Source: CAXXOK01 sp964640955 | GTDB taxonomy: Bacteria; Bacillota; Clostridia; Christensenellales; Aristaeellaceae | DNA: 64,000 bases | Reading direction: 5' to 3' | NCBI GenBank assembly: GCA_964640955.1 | Contig: CAZXJI010000002.1 | Span: 217,027 to 281,026, forward strand | Notes under the pieces: model-generated | Told to the model about the DNA's origin: nothing | Seen by the model: the letters and a program-made list of their open reading frames with translations, nothing else | The model's database searches: none | Program-made: the position numbers and the translations under genes | Part shown: in pieces, positions 9,260 to 17,358 of the stretch | Layout: the number at the start of each line of letters is the position of its first letter | How positions within the stretch are numbered: position 1 is the first letter of the stretch

Positions 9260-10375
9260 TTAAATCGTCCACGTCGCGCTTGTTCCCGGCGATTCAGGGG
9301 TCGCATACGCCTCCCGCCGGGAGGAGGCGTCCTGCGCTAGAAAATCACGGACGAACGCATCGTCGTTCAAAGAAGGATAGGCGTCGTACACACGGTCGAT
9401 TTCCCCCTTCTGGCCCGGGGACAGCTTTTCGTCGGGATTCAGGCACCACGTTCCCCGCATAAGTCCCTGGCGGCACAGTACTGCGTGCACGCCTGCGATA
9501 CACCCCCTAAAGCCGTTTGCCGCGTCGAAGAAGGCGCCGTTGCAGTCCGTAACGGCGGCGGCCAGCGATAGCATCTCATCCGGTACGGCGGCGTTGGGAA
9601 TCGACGCCCTGATCGCGTCGAACGTCCGCACCGCCGTGCGCGTCCAAACCGACCAATGCCCCAAAAGACCTCCGACAAAGCGCTTTTCGACCGTTTTTCC
9701 ATGAACGCGAAAGCGATAGGGCGTCAGCAGATCGAAGACGATATGATCGTCGTTGCCGGTATACAGGGCCACCTCTTCCGCACGGCTGGAAAAAGCGCAG
9801 CCCCGCACGAGATCAAGCGTCTGATATCGGTCAAAGGCGGCGGCTTTGACGGCGACAACGCCCGGAATGCCGCACAGCGCCTTCCAGTAGTCAAAACTCA
9901 GGCGCCGTCCTCCTACCGCGCTTTGCAAATAGAATCCGATCACCGGCATCACCCGCGCCACGGCGCGGGTGCGTCGGAGCAAGGTTTCCTCATCCGAGTC
10001 GTTCAATCCTCCCGGGCTGAGGAGCACGGCATCGTAACCGAGCGCCGCGGAAAGCCCAGCCTCGGAAACCGCCTGCGCTTCCGGGCCGCACGCACCCGCG
10101 ATGCGGACGATGGTTTTCCCCGTGCGTTTTTCAAAAAGGTCGACCTCATCGGCCGCCACACGCAGCACGCGTTCCAGGAGATGATAGCGCGGCTCCCTGA
10201 TCTCGAACTGCGTCGTATGGACGGCCGCCGCGATGCCGCCGGCGCCCGCCGTCAGATAGTACCGGATCAGTCGGCGCTGAACAGCTTCGTCAAAGTGGCG
10301 CTCGGCATTCAGCGCCAGCGGAATTGCCGGAATGACCGTCCCGGCTTGCAGAACCTGAAGCGCCTTCCCGCGCAT
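9260..10375 (-). CDS. DapA/NanA-superfamily aldolase, long variant
   Basis: Class I, Schiff-base-forming (β/α)8 enzyme related to dihydrodipicolinate synthase and N-acetylneuraminate lyase; such enzymes join or split a 2-oxo acid (often pyruvate) and an aldehyde. Visible features are AIPLALNAERHFDEAVQRRLIRYYLTAGAGGI near the N-terminus, a VMPVIGFYLQ strand, and GVVAVKAAAFDRY with the Schiff-base lysine. At 371 residues it is about 70 longer than classical family members, the excess being C-terminal (CLNPDEKLSPGQKGEIDRVYDAYP onward). The ATG at 10375, just after the stop of the epimerase gene, has GGAAGGTG upstream. Chemistry is inferred from the family. A sialic-acid-like or 2-keto-3-deoxy acid cleavage would fit the neighbouring amidohydrolase and GH123-like genes. 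Confidence 0.85.
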   Translation of the reverse strand: MRGKALQVLQAGTVIPAIPLALNAERHFDEAVQRRLIRYYLTAGAGGIAAAVHTTQFEIREPRYHLLERVLRVAADEVDLFEKRTGKTIVRIAGACGPEAQAVSEAGLSAALGYDAVLLSPGGLNDSDEETLLRRTRAVARVMPVIGFYLQSAVGGRRLSFDYWKALCGIPGVVAVKAAAFDRYQTLDLVRGCAFSSRAEEVALYTGNDDHIVFDLLTPYRFRVHGKTVEKRFVGGLLGHWSVWTRTAVRTFDAIRASIPNAAVPDEMLSLAAAVTDCNGAFFDAANGFRGCIAGVHAVLCRQGLMRGTWCLNPDEKLSPGQKGEIDRVYDAYPSLNDDAFVRDFLAQDASSRREAYATPESPGTSATWTI

Positions 10376-10376
10376 A

Positions 10377-11393
10377 TCAATAAACACCTTCCCTTTCCTC
10401 AAAGTGCGTCGGTTTATCAAGCGTCCTGCTGCCGGAAAGCAGCCATTCGGCCTGCCAGGCGATCAGCGTATCCAGCGATACGGCGGGGTAACCGAAGAGC
10501 GCATGCATCTTGGAAGCGTCGTTCAGCAGCGCGCCGGCCTCTGCCTCTCCTTCGAAAAGGCAGGTTTTGCCCAGAAGCGCGGCAAGGCGGCGCGCCGTTT
10601 TTTCTACGCTGACCGTTTCAGGCCCCGTTACGTTCAGGCGGAATACCTCCGCGGTGCAGGCGGGCAGCATCCGCAGCGCCGCTTCGTTGGCCGATCCCTG
10701 CCAGATGCAGTTGAAGCACGGCATGCTCAGCGAAACCGGCTCGCCCCCGCCTATCCGCCTGGCGATGTCGAAGAGCACGCCGTAACGCAGATCGACCGCA
10801 TAGTTGAGCCGCAGGATGCCGACGCGCGTTCCGTACGTTTGGGCTGCATACTCAAACATTCTTTCCCGCGCAAGGCAGCTCATGCCGTAATCGCCCACGG
10901 GGGAAGGGCGAACGTTTTCATCCGCCCCGCCCGCCTGCAGCGGGCGTTTCGGGTATACGTTGCCGCTTGAAAACACGACGATCCTCGAGGCTTTGAAGCG
11001 CTCGGCCACGCGCGAGGGCAGCCATGCGTTCATGGCCCATGTCAGCGCCTCCTGCCCCAGCGTGCCAAACTTTCGACCCGCCATATAAACAACGTTCTCG
11101 CAGTTCGGAAGGGCCGGGAGCGCGTCCTGCGCCATCAGATCGCAGCGGATCAGTTCAACGCCGCTTTTTTTGAGCCATTCGGCGGCGCCGGCGTCGCTGA
11201 AGCGTGAAACGGCAATCACACGATCCTTGCGGCCCGCCGCCCTCAGCGCGTTCAACGCCAGCACGGCGAGCGACGGCCCCATTTTTCCGCCCGCGCCGAG
11301 GAGCATGATATCGCCTTTCCAGCAGGCCATATCCCGTATCAGGGCGTCGGAAGGGGTGGTGAGCAGGGTATCCAGTTTTTCTTCCGTCCACAT
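10377..11393 (-). CDS. NAD-dependent epimerase/dehydratase (extended SDR) family protein
   Basis: Extended short-chain dehydrogenase of 338 residues. The nucleotide-binding glycine motif is LLGAGGKMGPS at about residue 30, slightly atypical compared with GxxGxxG. An Asp at the end of a later strand (IRCDLMA), a VYMAGRKFG segment, VVFSSGNVYPKRP and the catalytic Tyr region DYGMSCLARERMFEY follow. Here the usual YxxxK is replaced: Tyr is present in DYGMS, but the position four on is Cys or Leu rather than Lys. The start at 11393 is supported by GGAGAGGAAGG. The gene ends two bases before the aldolase start, so the two are translationally close. Substrate unknown; the missing Lys, if confirmed by alignment, would question classical SDR catalysis. 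Confidence 0.85.
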   Translation of the reverse strand: MWTEEKLDTLLTTPSDALIRDMACWKGDIMLLGAGGKMGPSLAVLALNALRAAGRKDRVIAVSRFSDAGAAEWLKKSGVELIRCDLMAQDALPALPNCENVVYMAGRKFGTLGQEALTWAMNAWLPSRVAERFKASRIVVFSSGNVYPKRPLQAGGADENVRPSPVGDYGMSCLARERMFEYAAQTYGTRVGILRLNYAVDLRYGVLFDIARRIGGGEPVSLSMPCFNCIWQGSANEAALRMLPACTAEVFRLNVTGPETVSVEKTARRLAALLGKTCLFEGEAEAGALLNDASKMHALFGYPAVSLDTLIAWQAEWLLSGSRTLDKPTHFEEREGVY

Positions 11394-11416
11394 CGCGGCG
11401 TTTCCTTCCTCTCCGT

Positions 11417-12676
11417 TCACAGCAGGACGGCGGCGACCTTCCTGACCGCCTTCACAACGTCGTCCACATCCTCGGCCGTCCACGTCGTGCCGATCATCAG
11501 ATCGACGTTGCGGCGGAGGATCTCGGTTGAGCGCAGGCACATATCGGCACTGTAGCGAACGGGCGGATGGACCGCGGTAAAGGGAAATCCGCTGTTATCC
11601 GCCGTGCGCTGATGGAGCAACTGCGGCTGCATGTAAACGGGTTCGCCGTTGTAGAGCCGGCCGAAGGGGATGCCCTCCGCACAGACGGCTTTCAGGAAAG
11701 CCGGCACGCGCGTGCAATCGTCCAAAAGCAGCACCAGCGCGTTGCCAGCGTCGCCCTCCTCGTCGTTAATGCGTCGGAACGAAAAGCCTCCGATGCCGGA
11801 AAGCCCTTCCTTAAGCATCTTCTTGGTTTTGCGCATTCTGCGGAGCATTTCGGGCAGCTTCCTGATCTGTTCCAGCGCAACCGCGCCGGTAAACTCGCTC
11901 ATACGGTAGTTTTGACCGATGAAGATATCCGCGGCTTCGTTGCCGGCCAGGAAGCCTTCTTTTTCCCGGTACATGCCCTGGTCGTGATAACGTACGGCGC
12001 GCTCATAGAGGCGGTCGTCGTTCGTCACCACCACGCCGCCTTCGCCGGTCGTCAGGATTTTGTTCATTTGGAGGCTGAACGCGTTCACATCTCCAAACGT
12101 GCCCACCGGGCGTCCGCGGTAGGTCGCGCCGCAGGACTGTGCCGCATCCTCGATGACGAGAACGTTCTTCCGCTTGGCTATTTCCATCAGCCGATCCATT
12201 TCGCAGGGATTTCCCAGGATCGGAACCGGCATGACCGCCTTAACGTCGCTGTTCAGCAGGGCCTCCAGGCGGTCGGGATCCAGGCTCAGGCTCTCGTCGA
12301 TCTCGGCAAAGACAGGCACGCCTCCGGCGCAGACGACGGCACCGGCGCTGGCAATAAACGTACACGCGGGCACGACGACCTTATCCCCGGGGCCGACGTT
12401 CGCCGCCTTGAGCGCGCATATGACCGCCGCCGTGCCGGAAGTGACCCCTACGGCATGGCGAACGGACAGATACGAGGAAAACTCCTTTTCGAACGCTTTT
12501 GTTTTTCCCTGAAGGTCGGGCCCATAAAAACGAAAGGGAGAGCGACTTGCCACAACGGCGTCGACCGCCTCCGCCTCCGCGTGGTCGTACATCATCGCGC
12601 CGGGGTAGTAGGGGGGGAACGCTTTCGTCCTGACTTTTTCGCCGCCGTTCATATGAAGCGTAGGATTGTCCGCCAT
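11417..12676 (-). CDS. DegT/DnrJ/EryC1/StrS family PLP-dependent aminotransferase
   Basis: Fold-type I PLP enzyme of 419 residues that usually transfers an amino group from glutamate to a keto-sugar, and could run in the other direction in catabolism. Motifs are GVTSGTAAVICALKAANVGPGDKVVVPACTFIASAGAV, VIEDAAQSCGATYRGRPVGTFGDVNAFSLQ and the PLP lysine K206 in MNKILTTGEGG. YRMSEFTGAVALEQ follows, as in the family. It is the first gene of the minus-strand run. The ATG at 12676 has AAAGGT about 11 bases upstream and a -10 hexamer 42 bases upstream. Its partner glutamate dehydrogenase is three genes downstream. Whether it builds or removes an amino sugar is not visible from sequence. Confidence 0.93.
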   Translation of the reverse strand: MADNPTLHMNGGEKVRTKAFPPYYPGAMMYDHAEAEAVDAVVASRSPFRFYGPDLQGKTKAFEKEFSSYLSVRHAVGVTSGTAAVICALKAANVGPGDKVVVPACTFIASAGAVVCAGGVPVFAEIDESLSLDPDRLEALLNSDVKAVMPVPILGNPCEMDRLMEIAKRKNVLVIEDAAQSCGATYRGRPVGTFGDVNAFSLQMNKILTTGEGGVVVTNDDRLYERAVRYHDQGMYREKEGFLAGNEAADIFIGQNYRMSEFTGAVALEQIRKLPEMLRRMRKTKKMLKEGLSGIGGFSFRRINDEEGDAGNALVLLLDDCTRVPAFLKAVCAEGIPFGRLYNGEPVYMQPQLLHQRTADNSGFPFTAVHPPVRYSADMCLRSTEILRRNVDLMIGTTWTAEDVDDVVKAVRKVAAVLL

Positions 12677-12717
12677 CGGTGTTCAGACCTTTCTTGGTTC
12701 ATCGTTTCGTCGATCTG

Positions 12718-12723
12718 ATTATA
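12718..12723 (-). promoter_or_regulatory. -10 element of the DegT-led operon
   Basis: A perfect TATAAT on the minus strand lies 42 bases before the aminotransferase start. No good -35 hexamer is present at 16-18 bases, which suggests activator dependence, for example on one of the AraC-type regulators nearby. Confidence 0.5.
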
Positions 12724-12780
12724 GGCGAGCAAACAGGCGCCGTTCTTCTCCTTTTCGATGAAATACTTGCTGTTTTCCCC

Positions 12781-12840
12781 TGAAACGCCTCCCGTCCGGC
12801 CGTGCCTGCCCGCCTATGCGCTTCGGCGCAGGGCGTTTCA
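12781..12840. repeat. 60-base inverted-repeat structure in the divergent intergenic region
   Basis: TGAAACGCC (12781-12789) is mirrored by GGCGTTTCA (12832-12840), and the interior contains a small stem TGCGC-TTCG-GCGCA with a stable tetraloop. It sits between the DegT operon promoter and the response-regulator promoter. There is no convincing T-run, so an operator or structured leader is as likely as a terminator. Confidence 0.45.
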
Positions 12841-12854
12841 TCTTCCTCTCATCA

Positions 12855-12872
12855 TCTCATGGTATAATGAGA
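12855..12872 (+). promoter_or_regulatory. Extended -10 promoter of the two-component operon, within a palindrome
   Basis: TATAAT (12863-12868) is preceded by TG one base upstream (extended -10), and no -35 is needed or seen. The hexamer is framed by the inverted repeat TCTCAT / ATGAGA (12855-12860 and 12867-12872). A regulator bound there would cover the -10, suggesting autoregulation by the downstream response regulator (inference). Confidence 0.6.
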
Positions 12873-12894
12873 GAAAGGCAAGGAGGGCCAGAGA

Positions 12895-13569
12895 ATGCGG
12901 CTTCTGATCGTGGAGGATGACGGCGCGCTGCGCGCCGTGCTCGAAAAGCGTCTGTCGGCGGAGGGCTATGCCGTGGACGCCTGCGCGACCGGCACGGACG
13001 GCCTGGATTACGCGATGTCCATGGACTACGACGGCATAGTTCTGGACATCATGCTGCCGGGCATCGACGGGCTCGAAATTCTGCGCCGTCTGCGTGCCGC
13101 CAAAAGCGGCTGCCCGGTGCTTATGCTGACCGCGCGGGACGCCGTGGCCGACCGCGTAAAGGGCCTCAATACGGGCGCGGACGATTATCTGATAAAGCCT
13201 TTCGCCTTTGACGAACTGCTGGCGCGGGTCCGTGCGCTGCTCCGCAAGCATACGCCGGATCGCTCGCCGCTGCTGACCGCCGCCGATCTGGAAATGGATA
13301 CCACCCTGCGCACGGTCACGCGCGCAGGGCGGCGGATCGAGCTGACCGCCAAGGAATACGCCATGCTGGAATACCTCCTGCGCAACGCCGGGCAGGTGCT
13401 TACGCGCGACCAGATCATCGACCACGTGTGGAACTACGAATCCGGCTTCGCCTCCAACCTCGTGGACGTCTATATCGGCTATCTGCGCGGCAAAATCGAT
13501 CGGGACGCCTCCGTCCGGCTCCTGCACACCGTGCGCGGCGCGGGCTACGTTTTGCGGGCGGAGGCGTGA
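12895..13569 (+). CDS. OmpR/PhoB-family response regulator
   Basis: Two-component output protein of 224 residues. The receiver domain (1-~115) has the acidic pocket in LLIVEDD, the phospho-acceptor D51 in VLDIMLPGIDG, the Thr in LMLTARD and the Lys in DYLIKPFAFDELLAR. The C-terminal winged helix (~128-224) shows ELTAKEYAMLEYLLRNAGQVLTRDQI and VDVYIGYLRGKID with the terminal VRGAGYVL. GGAGGG precedes the ATG. It is followed three bases after its stop by the cognate histidine kinase. No adjacent target operon is obvious; the palindrome over its own -10 hints at autoregulation. Confidence 0.96.
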   Translation: MRLLIVEDDGALRAVLEKRLSAEGYAVDACATGTDGLDYAMSMDYDGIVLDIMLPGIDGLEILRRLRAAKSGCPVLMLTARDAVADRVKGLNTGADDYLIKPFAFDELLARVRALLRKHTPDRSPLLTAADLEMDTTLRTVTRAGRRIELTAKEYAMLEYLLRNAGQVLTRDQIIDHVWNYESGFASNLVDVYIGYLRGKIDRDASVRLLHTVRGAGYVLRAEA

Positions 13570-13572
13570 CCG

Positions 13573-14922
13573 ATGTTCAGGCGATTGCGGCTTAAGGATA
13601 AAATGACGCTGTGGTACACGCTGCTCACGTTTCTGACCGTGGCGGCGTTTGCCTGCGCGCTGTATTGGATGACGGGCTACATCCTCAACGAAATGCTGGA
13701 GAAGGACGTCGGCCTTTTGATGCGGCAGATTACCGCGCAGATCGAAAACGAAAACGGGCTGCTCACGTTTGAAAACGAGGTGCCCATTTCACCGAGCAAT
13801 ATGTTCTTTGTGACCGAGGAAGACGGCAGCGAGCTTGCCTCCTACGGCGACGACATCACCCTGTTCGACCGTGTTCCCGTCAGTCCGAATGCATTCCAAA
13901 CGGCGCGGGGCGGCGCGCAGCGCTGGCTGCTGCTCGACTCCGGCGTCATTACGGTGGACAGCTTCCGCATCCGCGTGCGTGTGGCGGGCTCGCTGGCTAC
14001 GAACGACCGGGTGCTCTCCGCGATGCGGTTGATTTTCTTTATCAGCATCCCCATCATCGTGCTGCTCTCGCTGCTGGGCGGGCAGTTCATCGCCAGACGC
14101 TCGCTCACGCCGATCCGGCAGATCATCCGCAGCGCCGGCCTCATAGCGCAGGGCGATCTTTCCGCGCGCATCCCCGCCGCGCCCTCCCGGGACGAGCTCG
14201 GCGAACTGACGGATACGCTGAACCACATGCTGCAAAGCGTGGAGGAGACCTTCCAACGCGAAAAGCGGTTCACCTCGGACGCCTCGCACGAGCTGCGCAC
14301 GCCGGTGGCTGTCATCCGCGCCTATGCCGAAAGCCTGCGCGCGGAGAAGGGCCTTTCGCGGGAACAGGCTTCGTCGCTGGATACCGTGATCGCGGAATGC
14401 GCGCGGATGCAAAAGATCATCGCGCAGCTGCTCACCATCACGCGCGTGGAGGAGGGGCGGTACCCCGTCTGTCCGGAAAACGTGGACCTGCGCGCCGTTG
14501 CGTGCGGCGTGGCGGAAACCCTCGCGGGCGGCCTGGCCGAGCGGGAAATATCGCTTGCGGTAGAGGTGCCGGAGGGCCTTACGCTGAACGCCGATCAGAG
14601 CCTGATAACCGAAATGCTGCTGAACCTGGTCGAAAACGCGATCAAGTACGGCAAGCCCGGCGGGCATGTGGTGATCGGCGCGCTGCGGCGGGAGCAAACG
14701 GTTGAAACGCAGGTTCGGGACAACGGCATCGGGATGGCCGCGGAAAATTTGCCGCATATTTTCGAGCGCTTCTATCGGGTGGACAGCGCCCGGGACCGCA
14801 GCGGCACGGGGCTCGGGCTTTCGATCGTGGAATGGATCGTAAAGGCCCATCACGGCCGGATTACGGTGCAAAGCCGGCCGGACGAGGGCACGGTTTTCAC
14901 GGTTTTCCTGCCCCGGGGCTGA
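13573..14922 (+). CDS. Sensor histidine kinase (HAMP-HisKA-HATPase_c)
   Basis: Membrane sensor kinase of 449 residues, partner of the response regulator immediately upstream. There are two membrane segments, about 14-37 (TLLTFLTVAAFACALYWMTGYIL) and 152-172 (IFFISIPIIVLLSLLGGQFIA), bracketing a ~115-residue extracellular domain. HAMP follows (RRSLTPIRQIIRSAGLIAQGDL), then the phospho-accepting H-box SDASHELRTPVAVI. The ATPase boxes are NLVENAIKYG, DNGIGM, FERFYRVD and GTGLGLSIVE. The architecture is that of CssS/ArlS-like kinases of Bacillota. The signal is unknown. Confidence 0.96.
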   Translation: MFRRLRLKDKMTLWYTLLTFLTVAAFACALYWMTGYILNEMLEKDVGLLMRQITAQIENENGLLTFENEVPISPSNMFFVTEEDGSELASYGDDITLFDRVPVSPNAFQTARGGAQRWLLLDSGVITVDSFRIRVRVAGSLATNDRVLSAMRLIFFISIPIIVLLSLLGGQFIARRSLTPIRQIIRSAGLIAQGDLSARIPAAPSRDELGELTDTLNHMLQSVEETFQREKRFTSDASHELRTPVAVIRAYAESLRAEKGLSREQASSLDTVIAECARMQKIIAQLLTITRVEEGRYPVCPENVDLRAVACGVAETLAGGLAEREISLAVEVPEGLTLNADQSLITEMLLNLVENAIKYGKPGGHVVIGALRREQTVETQVRDNGIGMAAENLPHIFERFYRVDSARDRSGTGLGLSIVEWIVKAHHGRITVQSRPDEGTVFTVFLPRG

Positions 14923-15080
14923 AACCCGTCGGGCACGGCGCCGCGTTCGGGGCGAAGCTCCGCGCGCTCGGCGCCTTCCGTCGTTTTCCGGGTTCAAAAC
15001 ACGCTCTCGTTTGTATCATCAGGCATAAAAGTGTAGTTTTCCGGATAAGGATGTCGCCTGTTTTTCACCGGGCGATTTGC

Positions 15081-15086
15081 TATACT
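15081..15086 (+). promoter_or_regulatory. Putative -10 element of the 15137-24287 operon
   Basis: TATACT lies 50 bases before the binding-protein start in the 214-base gap 14923-15136. The -35 region is only a T-run, which fits dependence on the YesN-type activator encoded within the operon (inference). Confidence 0.35.
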
Positions 15087-15136
15087 GAGCACAGCAGGAG
15101 CGCGAAGCGTTCTCAACATCATAAGGAGGTCCCGCT

Positions 15137-16396
15137 ATGAAGAAACTGTTCGGTATCGTATTGGCCCTGGCACTGCTTCTGTCGAGCGCAAGTTTTGCCT
15201 GCGCCGAGGACAACAGCGTGATCGAGATCAACATCTATCACCACATGAGCGCGGATACCGCCCGCGGACAGGCGACCGAAAAGATCCTCGAAATGTTCAA
15301 CGAGGAATACGCCGGCATATACAAGGCGGTTTCCAGCGTCAACCCGGATTTCCCCACCTATCAGGAGAAGGTCAAGGCGATGATCGCCGCGGACGAAACG
15401 CCCGATATCTTCTGCTACAACTACAACCCCAACGACCTTTCCCGGCAGAATTCCGGAAAGCTTATGGATTTCACGCCCTATATGGACGATGCGTGGAAAG
15501 CCTGCTTCAAGCAGAGCGACCTGGATCTGCTCACGCTGGACGGACACCTGTACTCCATCCCGCGCGCCCAGCAATCCGCCGTGTTCTACTACAACACGGA
15601 GCTTTTGGCGGCGGCCGGATACGACCACTTCCCCACCACCTGGGACGAGTTTTTCGCCTGCTGCGAGGCGCTCAAGAATAACGGCGTCGCCGCCATCTCG
15701 CTGTACACGGCGGACGATGCCTGGTATGCCACCGGCTTCCTGACGTACGCGTTCGCTTCCTTCGCCGGTTCCGAGCTGGCCAACAGCGGCACCATCGAGT
15801 GCGACGAGATGGTGAAGGCGGCCGAGTACCTGCAAAAGGCGTTCACCTACACCACGGGCGACGCCGTCGGCGCCAACTACTCCGTGGCTTCCAACAACTT
15901 CGCGACCGGCAAAACGGCCATGGTCATCGACGGCCCCTGGCTGATGGGTTCGCTGCCCGAGGATATCAGCGGGAAGATCGCCGTCGGCATCGCCCCCTCC
16001 TTCCAGGACGGCAAGATTCAGGACAACTACCAGGTGACCGACGCGCAGTCCCCGTGGGCGGCCGCGGCCCAGTCCGACCCCGCGAAGGCGGAAGCCGTGG
16101 TCACGCTGCTCAAGTACCTCACCAGCGAGACCGCCGCGAAGATCTACACCCTGGAAGGCAGCGAATACCAGTCCGCCAAGATGACGCTTACCGACGAGGA
16201 CATGGCGTCCATGAGCGCCCTGCAGAAGGAATACTATAACGTCTATTCCACCGGTTCCGAAAACATCGTGAACATCCAGCGCAACCTTTCCAGCGCCGCC
16301 AACGCCGCGCTGCCCTCGCTGATCGAGTCCCTGGTGCTGGGCGAGATGGACGCGCAGGAGTTCGTATCGCAGCTTGCCGCCGAAAACGACTATTGA
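15137..16396 (+). CDS. Sugar ABC transporter substrate-binding protein (family 1, MalE/UgpB type)
   Basis: Extracytoplasmic binding protein of 419 residues that captures the imported glycoside. The N-terminal signal peptide MKKLFGIVLALALLLSSASFACA is followed by a probable type I cleavage site (ACA-ED); there is no canonical lipobox. The mature part has typical family-1 features: a TARGQATEKILEMFNEEYAGIYK region, MIAADETPDIFCYNY, LYSIPRAQQSAVFYYNTELLAAAGYDHFPTTWDEF, and FATGKTAMVIDGPWLMGSLP. AAGGAGGT precedes the ATG. It heads an operon with two permeases, a YesN/YesM pair, GH127 and GH43, so an arabinose-containing oligosaccharide is the likely ligand. No ATPase gene is nearby; a shared MsmX-like ATPase elsewhere is expected. 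Confidence 0.94.
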   Translation: MKKLFGIVLALALLLSSASFACAEDNSVIEINIYHHMSADTARGQATEKILEMFNEEYAGIYKAVSSVNPDFPTYQEKVKAMIAADETPDIFCYNYNPNDLSRQNSGKLMDFTPYMDDAWKACFKQSDLDLLTLDGHLYSIPRAQQSAVFYYNTELLAAAGYDHFPTTWDEFFACCEALKNNGVAAISLYTADDAWYATGFLTYAFASFAGSELANSGTIECDEMVKAAEYLQKAFTYTTGDAVGANYSVASNNFATGKTAMVIDGPWLMGSLPEDISGKIAVGIAPSFQDGKIQDNYQVTDAQSPWAAAAQSDPAKAEAVVTLLKYLTSETAAKIYTLEGSEYQSAKMTLTDEDMASMSALQKEYYNVYSTGSENIVNIQRNLSSAANAALPSLIESLVLGEMDAQEFVSQLAAENDY

Positions 16397-16424
16397 CTCG
16401 CCGGCGTTAAGTCCCGTATTCTGC

Positions 16425-16453
16425 AGCGGGAGAGGGCAACCTCTCCCGCTTTT
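16425..16453 (+). terminator. Intra-operon hairpin (attenuator) after the binding-protein gene
   Basis: An 11-base perfect stem AGCGGGAGAGG with a GCAA tetraloop is followed by TTTT. It separates the binding-protein gene from the permease genes and would give partial termination or stabilise the upstream mRNA. Confidence 0.75.
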
Positions 16454-16470
16454 AAGGGGGGAAAACGACC

Positions 16471-17358
16471 GTGCAAAGCGCGCGCAACGGGCTTACAAAC
16501 AACCGCGCCTTCTGGTATACCGTTCCGGCCCTGCTGATGACGCTGGTTTTCTTCATCGTTCCGTTGGTTTATCTGGTCACGGTCTCCTTATACAAATGGA
16601 ACGGCCTGGGCGCCATGGAGTTTACGGGCCTGGGCAACTATAGCTACATCTTCCGCAGCGTCAGTTTCCACAAGGCGCTCAGGGTCACGTTCTGGTGGCT
16701 CGCGGCGGCGCTGCTTTTGCATATTCCGTTCGGCCTGCTCCTGTCGCTGCTGCTCAACCGCCGCCCCGCAGGCTGGAAATTCCTGCGGGTGATGTACTTT
16801 ATCCCCAACGTCATCTCCACGACCGCCGTCGCCTTTATGTGGTATTTCATCTATCACGCGGACATGGGTATTCTCAACGCCTTCCTGCGCGCCGTGGGCC
16901 TCGGGCAGTACGCGCGCGCGTGGCTTGGGAACGTCGATACGGCGCTGTTTTGCAACATGGTGCCCTTCATCCTGTACGTGGGGCTGACCAGCATCATTTT
17001 TCTCACCCAGCTTTCCACGGTCCCCCACGAGCTGTACGAGGCCGCCGAAATCGACGGCGCGAACGCGCTTCAAAAGGACCGGTACGTATCCCTGCCGATG
17101 CTCAAACCGGCGCTCGTCACCAACGTCATGCTCAACTGCGCCTTCTGCCTGCGGACGTTCGAGTATCCGTTCCTGATGACGTCGGGCGGCCCCTCCGGCA
17201 GCACCACCAACCTTGCGCTCTACATTTACCGGGAAATGATGAGCGCCAACCGCTACGGCGTCTCCATGGCGGCCGGGCTGGTGACGGTTTTGCTGGGCGT
17301 GGTGCTGATGACCGGCGTAACGCTTTTGCAGCGGGAAAGGCGGGTGAGGGAACCGTGA
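16471..17358 (+). CDS. Sugar ABC transporter permease, MalF/UgpA type
   Basis: Six-helix inner permease of 295 residues beginning at a GTG with AAGGGGGG upstream. Membrane segments include ALLMTLVFFIVPLVYLVTVSLY, a FWWLAAALLLHIPFGLLLSLLL helix, MVPFILYVGLTSIIFLTQL and the C-terminal LVTVLLGVVLMTGVTLL. The coupling-loop EAA motif is YEAAEIDGANALQKDRYVSLPMLKP, in which the usual F of the motif is replaced by DRY. TSGGPSGSTTNLALYIYR matches family members. It overlaps the next permease gene by four bases (GTGA), so the two are translationally coupled and form the heterodimeric channel. Confidence 0.95.
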   Translation: MQSARNGLTNNRAFWYTVPALLMTLVFFIVPLVYLVTVSLYKWNGLGAMEFTGLGNYSYIFRSVSFHKALRVTFWWLAAALLLHIPFGLLLSLLLNRRPAGWKFLRVMYFIPNVISTTAVAFMWYFIYHADMGILNAFLRAVGLGQYARAWLGNVDTALFCNMVPFILYVGLTSIIFLTQLSTVPHELYEAAEIDGANALQKDRYVSLPMLKPALVTNVMLNCAFCLRTFEYPFLMTSGGPSGSTTNLALYIYREMMSANRYGVSMAAGLVTVLLGVVLMTGVTLLQRERRVREP

